Source of the DNA: CADEED01 sp043747875
Lineage (GTDB): Bacteria > Pseudomonadota > Gammaproteobacteria > Steroidobacterales > Steroidobacteraceae
Length of the DNA: 64,000 nt
Direction: 5' to 3'
Assembly: GCA_043747875.1 (NCBI GenBank)
Contig: JAYTOI010000034.1
Span: 6,876 to 70,875, forward strand
Shown here: piece after piece, positions 59,901 to 64,000 of the stretch
Layout of the letters: the number at the start of each line of letters is the position of its first letter
How positions within the stretch are numbered: position 1 is the stretch's first letter
Program-made: the position numbers and the translations under genes
Notes under the pieces: model-generated
The model's input: the letters and a program-made list of their open reading frames with translations, nothing else
Database searches by the model: none
What the model was told of the DNA's origin: nothing

Positions 59901-60278
59901 GTCGAAGATGCGCTTTGCGACCTGGTCGGCCGGCAGCGCGACCAGCCCGCCCATCTGGTTGCCCAAGGTCGAGATGGCGTCGATCACCTGCACGATGCGC
60001 TGAATGGCCTCGATGCCCTTCGCGGTCAGCTTGCCGTAGTCCTCGGCTTCGACCGCGGCGATGATGTCCGACGTGATCTTGATGAGATCGCCGGTGTTTC
60101 CGGCCAGCGTTGCGAACGGGGCCGCGATGCCGTTCACCTGCGGCTCGGTCAGCGCAAAACCGATCTGCGCGAAGAAGGCGCGCGCGCCGGCGGTGGTGGA
60201 TAGCTGCGTCTCGAGCGGCCGCAGTAGCTTCGACAGCTCGATCGCGACGGTTTCGATGGTGCCGGCGGTGCCGCTCAT
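56901..60278 (-). CDS. DUF6603-like beta-rich giant protein (operon gene 4)
   Basis: 1125 residues from ATG 60278, overlapping the upstream protease stop (ATGA). Residues 1-200 are helical. From about 240 to 850 the chain is almost wholly alternating beta strands rich in 'F.L.G.L.L' patterns, with the glycine-rich signature 'LGFGFTLVGLGGLLGLNRT' near 565-583. I associate this with proteins annotated DUF6603, whose function is unknown; I could not search to confirm it. The last 220 residues are helical again ('SAQSYFASEAQANQFISAQV'). A long beta-groove or beta-solenoid is plausible. No signal peptide is seen. Confidence 0.75.
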   Translation of the reverse strand: MSGTAGTIETVAIELSKLLRPLETQLSTTAGARAFFAQIGFALTEPQVNGIAAPFATLAGNTGDLIKITSDIIAAVEAEDYGKLTAKGIEAIQRIVQVIDAISTLGNQMGGLVALPADQVAKRIFDYLVFVYLNGAPQINDVLELLGLLEREEHNEDSVDPANPPFSVVKYRFDQIGNWFSDPGAQIKTLYGWGDNSFDGTKLFAPIERILARAGLPVFFDDTAVPPRLDLVFVEAVAKTDVTPRGLLLTVKNRVSTGVLNIPISADARAEFQLAFEFPTNLGIALLPSGEVTVIPPAPGAALTGDVIAKLIVENTAPPGPFILFGTAGASRLELASFTLTVGAGFGWDGTRANGTFLLEGELRDLKVIIDTTSGDGFLAKIMPGTRIEAAFTTKMGVSTEHGFYFSGSGALEVQLPVHIELGPIALERLTIAAKLDGGEIPTSVGVNLRANLGPLVAVVENIGVTATFSFPAQNAGNLGPLDFELGFKPPNGVGLSLDAGVVKGGGYLFFDFDREEYAGVLELSIAEIVTVKAIGLITTKMPDGSKGFSMLIIITAEFGTGIQLGFGFTLVGLGGLLGLNRTMNLPPLVEGVRTGAINSIMFPENPVENAPRIISDLRTIFPPYEGRFLIGPMAKIGWGTPPLVTVSLGVIIEITGNIAIVGVLKVALPTDEAALIVIQANFIGAIEFDKQRLYFFAGLFESRIVFLTLEGELGLLVAWGDDANFVLSAGGFHPRFNPPPLPFPAPKRIAVSLLNTDIARIRVETYFAVTSNSVQFGAKTELMFDVGVARVDGHMAFDALFQFSPFHFVVSISASVSLKVFGMGLFSIHLDFELEGPSPYRAHGSGSISFFFFDVSADFDITWGESQDTTLPPIVVMRLLMTELGKAECWTAQLPAQNKLLVSLRKLPASESAQVLHPLGSLRVSQRAVPFQLEIDKVGNQKPSDANRFELKPTAGLVRGGDAQEQFAKAQFLNMSDAEKVSQRAYDALNAGLILSSGAQQLGAARLAKRRVRYEQIIIDSNYLCFRRRFKIFTRGFFDHFLKGAAVAQSKLSKHYQAQLDPFVDKVKMTDSGFAVVHTQDNQAFSAQSYFASEAQANQFISAQVAQSPELHETLHVVPQYEAA

Positions 60279-61990
60279 GCGGGCTCCTCGCGCCGCTGGA
60301 TCCATGCGACGAGGTCCGCGACGCTGTCGCAGCCATCGAATGTCAGCATCTCGAGGATGAAGTCGCCGTGCACGGTGAGCGCATGCTTCAGCGGGTTGCT
60401 GCCGTGGACGCTCAGCACCTCGCGCATCTTCAAGAGCAGGGCGCGGCGCGTCACGCCATGCACTACGTGCGGAATGGCGGGCGCATGACCGGCGATGTGA
60501 TTGAGGACGTGCGCGAAGTACGCCGGCCCCTGGTGGCGCGCCCACGCGACTTTCACGGCACGGATATTGCGCACCAGATAGCCGATCTCCTTGCGCACCT
60601 CGCCGAAGATGGCATGCAGCGTCGGGCCGATTCGAGTCTTGCGGAACTCCTCGAGATGCGCGCGCATGTGGCGCACTTCCGCTTCGTTGACCGGCACCGG
60701 TGCGGCACCGTCCGCGGTGAACACGATCTGACCCACGGGCAAGGCGCTCAGCGCGGGCGGCAGTGCGCTCGTCGCGATCCCCGTGCCATCCGTGGCGAGC
60801 GAGCTGCCGTGTCCCGTGGCACCAGGCTTGCAGGGAATGCAGATGCCGAGATGATCGAGCACGGGCACGATGTGCGCGGCAACGCAGGTCGTACCGGGCG
60901 GATCCGTCGGCAGCGCGCCGGCGAACAACAGACCGACTGCGCGCTCCTCCGCGTCGACCACGAGCGATCCGGAATCGCCCTCGTCGGCGAAGAAATCGAC
61001 CGTCTGGCAGGCATTCCTTTTTGCGGGATCGAAGGCGATCTCGATGACGAGGTGGCCGGTAGCCAGGATGACCGTGGGGTGCGCGGGATCGACCTTGTTC
61101 CAGGTCGAGTTCACGCTCGTGACAAAGCCTTCTGTCCTGCCGGTCGAGCGCCCTACCTTGAAGACCGGCGTATGCGCCATCGCGAATGGCAGATCGCCGA
61201 ACACATCGCGCACATCCGTGATGCGATTCGCCGCGTGCACTGCGGCGCCCATGCCGGAATCCGTCGGCGTCACCTGGACGAGATCGATGATGGATTCGGC
61301 GTGCTCCGTCTTGTCCTGTGTGCACGTACTGCCGCAACAGCGGTTGTCGACGTCGAGGCGGGAGATGGCGCAATCGACATATACGTCGAACGGAAGGGTC
61401 GCGCCGAGAGGAACCCACGCAATGTCGCGCTCGGCACCGCCGTGTTGAATGGGACCGAGCGTCTCCTCTCCGGGCTCTGGATGGTAGAGGTTGTCGCCCG
61501 CGCTTTTCCCGTGGGCGTACAGCACGTGCGCATTGCTGAGGATATAGAGGTTCTCGCGCCGCGGATCGTTGCGCCTGCGCACGATGCACGCCGCGGTTCC
61601 GAAGGCGAGGTTCACGGTCTTGCTGCCATCCGCATTTACGGTGGTCGTTCCCGCGTTGGCGACCTGGATGCCGCCCTGAATCGTCGTGTATCGCGCGGTG
61701 TTGTTGCAGCCGAGAGCCCGCCGTGCCGGCACGACGCGCACGTCGGTCGCATAGCCTTCGAACGTGGCCGGAATGCGCTCCGCGGGCGCGAGCGCGTCCG
61801 TGGGCTTCTTCTCGCGCACGAACACGATGATCGCACCCTGCGTACCGAACTGGCCCGCGACCTGTTTCAATCCATAGCCGACGCTCTGGACGCCTTCGAC
61901 TTTCAGAAACGCCTCACTGGCGCGCGCATGCGCGGCCTTGAACGCGTCCTGGTCGGCGAGGATTTCCCCGGTCGTCTTCGGAACCGCCAT
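60275..61990 (-). CDS. NAL1-like chymotrypsin-fold serine protease homologue with C-terminal module (operon gene 3)
   Basis: 571 residues from ATG 61990, one base after the preceding stop codon. The N-terminal 90 residues ('VQSVGYGLKQ', 'AIIVFVREKKP', 'IPATFEGYATDV') are the small domain found before NAL1-like trypsin-like peptidases. Catalytic triad candidates: H155 in 'LSNAHVL', D206 in 'VDCAISRLD' and S340 in 'DEGDSGSLV'. A cysteine cluster (C218, C219, C223) follows D206. From about 440 to 571 there is a helical C-terminal module also present in the next gene ('VAW', 'QGPA', 'REVL', 'HGS'). No signal peptide, so the protein is probably cytoplasmic unless exported with the complex. Confidence 0.85.
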   Translation of the reverse strand: MAVPKTTGEILADQDAFKAAHARASEAFLKVEGVQSVGYGLKQVAGQFGTQGAIIVFVREKKPTDALAPAERIPATFEGYATDVRVVPARRALGCNNTARYTTIQGGIQVANAGTTTVNADGSKTVNLAFGTAACIVRRRNDPRRENLYILSNAHVLYAHGKSAGDNLYHPEPGEETLGPIQHGGAERDIAWVPLGATLPFDVYVDCAISRLDVDNRCCGSTCTQDKTEHAESIIDLVQVTPTDSGMGAAVHAANRITDVRDVFGDLPFAMAHTPVFKVGRSTGRTEGFVTSVNSTWNKVDPAHPTVILATGHLVIEIAFDPAKRNACQTVDFFADEGDSGSLVVDAEERAVGLLFAGALPTDPPGTTCVAAHIVPVLDHLGICIPCKPGATGHGSSLATDGTGIATSALPPALSALPVGQIVFTADGAAPVPVNEAEVRHMRAHLEEFRKTRIGPTLHAIFGEVRKEIGYLVRNIRAVKVAWARHQGPAYFAHVLNHIAGHAPAIPHVVHGVTRRALLLKMREVLSVHGSNPLKHALTVHGDFILEMLTFDGCDSVADLVAWIQRREEPA

Positions 61991-61991
61991 C

Positions 61992-63530
61992 TCAGCGCGC
62001 TCCAAGTAGTTCGGTCTCGGGGCCGGCCGCGAGACGCTCGATGATTTCGTGGAGGTCGCAACGGTCGCGCGTCGCCTCAAGGATGGAATCGCCTTCGCGC
62101 CGCTCCATCGTGGCGCGAAGCGCGGGGCTGCCGTGCTTGCTCAACACTTCGCGCAGGCGCTCGAGCGCCTCGTGCAGCGCGACGCCCTTCACGCGCGCGG
62201 GAATCCTGTAGTGCCCGTCACGCACCGCACCCATGAGCGTGGCGAGCAGCGCCGGTCCCTGGACGCGATGCCAGGCGACGGTGACCGGCCGGCAATGGTT
62301 GATGAGCTGCATGATCTCGTCGGCATGCTGGCGCCCGAGATCGAACACCAGTGCGGTGGCTGCGCGCCGTTGCATACGCTCGCGCAGCGCACGATACGGC
62401 TCGGGTACCTTCGCTTCATCGACGCGAGGCATGTCGAGCAGCGCCTCTCCGGCGAGGACTTTGACCTCCGACGAATACTTGATCCTGATCCTGAGCTCCG
62501 ACAGCACGTCGGCGATGTGATTCGCCATCGTGACGAATCCCGCGGGCGCACCGGGGGCGTTTTTCCCGGCCGCGAACACCAGTCCGACAATCTTGCTGGC
62601 GGCGTTCACCACGACGGCACCGGAATCGCCGACGTCGCTGAATTGCACGGCGGTGTTCACCTGTTGAATCGCAATCTGACCTGTGAATGTTCGAGGAGTC
62701 GTGCCCGGGATGGTGAAGTCCGGGAAGCTGGCATCTACGACCCGGCCTTCGGTGCGCAAAGTACCCGCCCCTACCTTGAACACCGTCATGCCTGCAGTGG
62801 CTGCCTCATCGCCGACGATGGTGTTGCGCGGCGGCGTGCCCGCGACACTGAGTCCGTTGATCTCATTCGAGAAGTGGATACCGCAACAGTGACAGCACGA
62901 CGAGACGTCGATCCGGGCAATGCCGGCATCGACTTTGTTGGAGATCACTGTCCGGCGAACCGTCGCCACTTTGTCCGATTCACCGGTGACGAGGTGTGGC
63001 ACCGCGAGCGGACTGGTGTGGTTCGGAAACCAGATCGGCGCGGGTTGATGGATGACGTCGTCCCTTCCGGCCGAATTGCCGAGCAGCACATGGTGACAGC
63101 TGAGAATCATTTCGTCGTCGTCGGTCCGGTCGATGGCCATGCAACCCAGCGTGCCGGCGATGACGCGCGGCGCCGTCCCGGGCGGATCGACGGCGACCCG
63201 GCCATTGCCGATCTGGATGCCGCCCTTGATCGGGCGATGACGCGTGTTGTCGGCCTGGAACTCGAGCGACGGCACCACGTTCACATCCGTGGGCACGCCA
63301 TTGATCTGCGCGGGGATGCGCTGGTCGGGCGCGAGCTCCGCGAACGATTGCTTGTGTCGCACGTAGACGCGGATACAGAGCCGCTCGGTGACGAGACGGC
63401 GCGCCGTTTCCTTGAGCCCCACGCTGACGTGAAACACATTGGGCAGCGCGCGCAGTGTCCGTTCGGCTCCGGAGGCGAGCAGCTCGCGCAGCACGCGATC
63501 TTCTGCCTTGAACTGCGCGTCGGTGGTCAT
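61992..63530 (-). CDS. NAL1-like chymotrypsin-fold serine protease homologue with C-terminal module (operon gene 2)
   Basis: 512 residues from ATG 63530, overlapping the upstream gene stop (ATGA). Same plan as the 60275-61990 gene: N-terminal small domain ('NVFHVSVGLKETARRL', 'CIRVYVRHKQ', 'IPAQINGVPTDVNVV'), then 'GGIQIGNGRV' and 'AGTLGCMAID', and triad candidates H147 ('SCHHVLLG'), D201 ('VDAGIARID') and S303 ('DVGDSGAVV'). A CCHCC cluster at 212-216 follows D201. The C-terminal module (about 375-512) is shared with gene 3. The two are about one third identical by eye, so they are old paralogues. Confidence 0.85.
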   Translation of the reverse strand: MTTDAQFKAEDRVLRELLASGAERTLRALPNVFHVSVGLKETARRLVTERLCIRVYVRHKQSFAELAPDQRIPAQINGVPTDVNVVPSLEFQADNTRHRPIKGGIQIGNGRVAVDPPGTAPRVIAGTLGCMAIDRTDDDEMILSCHHVLLGNSAGRDDVIHQPAPIWFPNHTSPLAVPHLVTGESDKVATVRRTVISNKVDAGIARIDVSSCCHCCGIHFSNEINGLSVAGTPPRNTIVGDEAATAGMTVFKVGAGTLRTEGRVVDASFPDFTIPGTTPRTFTGQIAIQQVNTAVQFSDVGDSGAVVVNAASKIVGLVFAAGKNAPGAPAGFVTMANHIADVLSELRIRIKYSSEVKVLAGEALLDMPRVDEAKVPEPYRALRERMQRRAATALVFDLGRQHADEIMQLINHCRPVTVAWHRVQGPALLATLMGAVRDGHYRIPARVKGVALHEALERLREVLSKHGSPALRATMERREGDSILEATRDRCDLHEIIERLAAGPETELLGAR

Positions 63531-64000
63531 GCGTCGGCCTCTTCGAGCCGGATGTTCAGGGCGTGCAGCACGGGGCCGATGGGACACGCGACACCCTCGC
63601 CCGCCACCGTGGCGCCCCAGAGAAGGCCGAGCACGGCGTGGTCCTGATTGAGAATCAGCGCGCCGGAATCGCCCTCCGCGGCAAAGGATTTGCCCGGCTC
63701 AGTCGAGCGTACGAGGAGTTGCCGCGGAGCCGTGTCGCGCCGATTTTCGGCGCCGTCGGGATCGGCAGTATAAGAGGAGTCGACAATGACCCCCGTGGTG
63801 GCGCCGGTGGCGGCGCCGGTCTTGAACACGCGCTCGCCGTGCCGCGGCGTCGCGATTCGCAACCCCTTGCCTGTTTGGGGCTGATCGAGCGCGCCGATGG
63901 CGCAGTCGACGTGGTAGTCGTCCCCGCGAAAACGCACGATGCCGCACTTGCCCTGCAGCGCGCTGCCGAGCCGCGAATAGTTGCGACGGCCCTCGATCTC
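63527..64000 (-). CDS. NAL1-like serine protease homologue, C-terminal part (cut by window edge; operon gene 1 in view)
   Basis: Open to the right edge; 157 residues are visible, beginning in mid-domain. They include the likely Asp region 'YHVDCAIGALDQ', the FKTGAATGATTG strand ('VFKVG...T' in the other two) and the serine motif 'AEGDSGALIL'. The protein ends soon after the protease fold and lacks the C-terminal module of the next two genes. Its stop overlaps the start of the next gene. The upstream His region lies outside the window, so activity cannot be judged. Confidence 0.8.
   Translation of the reverse strand, partial: EIEGRRNYSRLGSALQGKCGIVRFRGDDYHVDCAIGALDQPQTGKGLRIATPRHGERVFKTGAATGATTGVIVDSSYTADPDGAENRRDTAPRQLLVRSTEPGKSFAAEGDSGALILNQDHAVLGLLWGATVAGEGVACPIGPVLHALNIRLEEADA

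Noticed and set aside
60110..62044. Plus-strand open frame of 644 codons
   Set aside because: Shadow frame opposite the protease genes; the composition is that of an antisense reading of GC-rich coding DNA.

Overview
The window is GC-rich (roughly two thirds G+C by eye), with tightly packed genes, short overlaps and no RNA genes. Gene content points to an aerobic or microaerobic Gram-negative proteobacterium. It has TonB-dependent uptake, a complete cbb3 oxidase operon with its assembly genes, FixLJ oxygen sensing, diheme cytochromes, an AraC regulator, PPK2 and a secreted GH74 xyloglucanase. The mix fits a polysaccharide-using gammaproteobacterium of the Steroidobacter/Xanthomonad kind, but this is inference from content and not from a marker gene.

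Layout. 1-3.6 kb: the end of a LacI-type regulator, two matching operator-like sites and a TonB-dependent receptor. 3.7-5.0 kb: a gene remnant and an AT-richer accessory gene with a PD-(D/E)XK-like motif. 5.0-18.0 kb: mostly housekeeping or stress genes (YceI, LytS/LytR-type pair, acyltransferase, outer-membrane barrel, L-serine dehydratase, DUF6438-like and DUF4242-like proteins, AraC regulator, PNPOx-like protein, PPK2, SRPBCC, VIT-type transporter), dotted with GGGGACA palindromic repeats. One of these is a perfect 36-bp inverted repeat. 18.1-28.0 kb, minus strand: ccoNOQP, a small membrane gene, ccoG, ccoH, ccoI, ccoS and a sulP transporter in one overlapping operon. 28.2-32.5 kb, plus strand: a hybrid PAS kinase, then fixL, fixJ and an acetyltransferase. 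32.5-43.7 kb: diheme cytochrome c, sorbosone-type dehydrogenase, a membrane-anchored oxidoreductase with a membrane-anchored LuxR-type protein, a ParE-type toxin-antitoxin pair, DUF4199-like protein, GH74-CBM13 xyloglucanase, 6-phosphogluconate dehydrogenase, phosphoesterase and EF-hand protein.

43.9-64.0 kb, minus strand, is the most unusual part. At least seven genes are translationally coupled or nearly abutting and run off the window edge. They encode three chymotrypsin-fold (NAL1-like) serine-protease homologues in a row, a 1125-residue beta-rich protein resembling DUF6603 proteins, and three large proteins I cannot assign (1152, 1909 and 619 residues). They end just before a sensor kinase with an N-terminal AhpD-like domain. 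I know of no described function for this set; it is the best candidate here for an undescribed multi-gene system.

The oxygen-related genes form a coherent unit. FixL keeps the heme-PAS histidine and arginine, FixJ is its likely partner, and the divergent cbb3 operon is the expected target. GH74, the LacI/TonB receptor pair and the sugar-oxidising enzymes suggest plant-glycan use.
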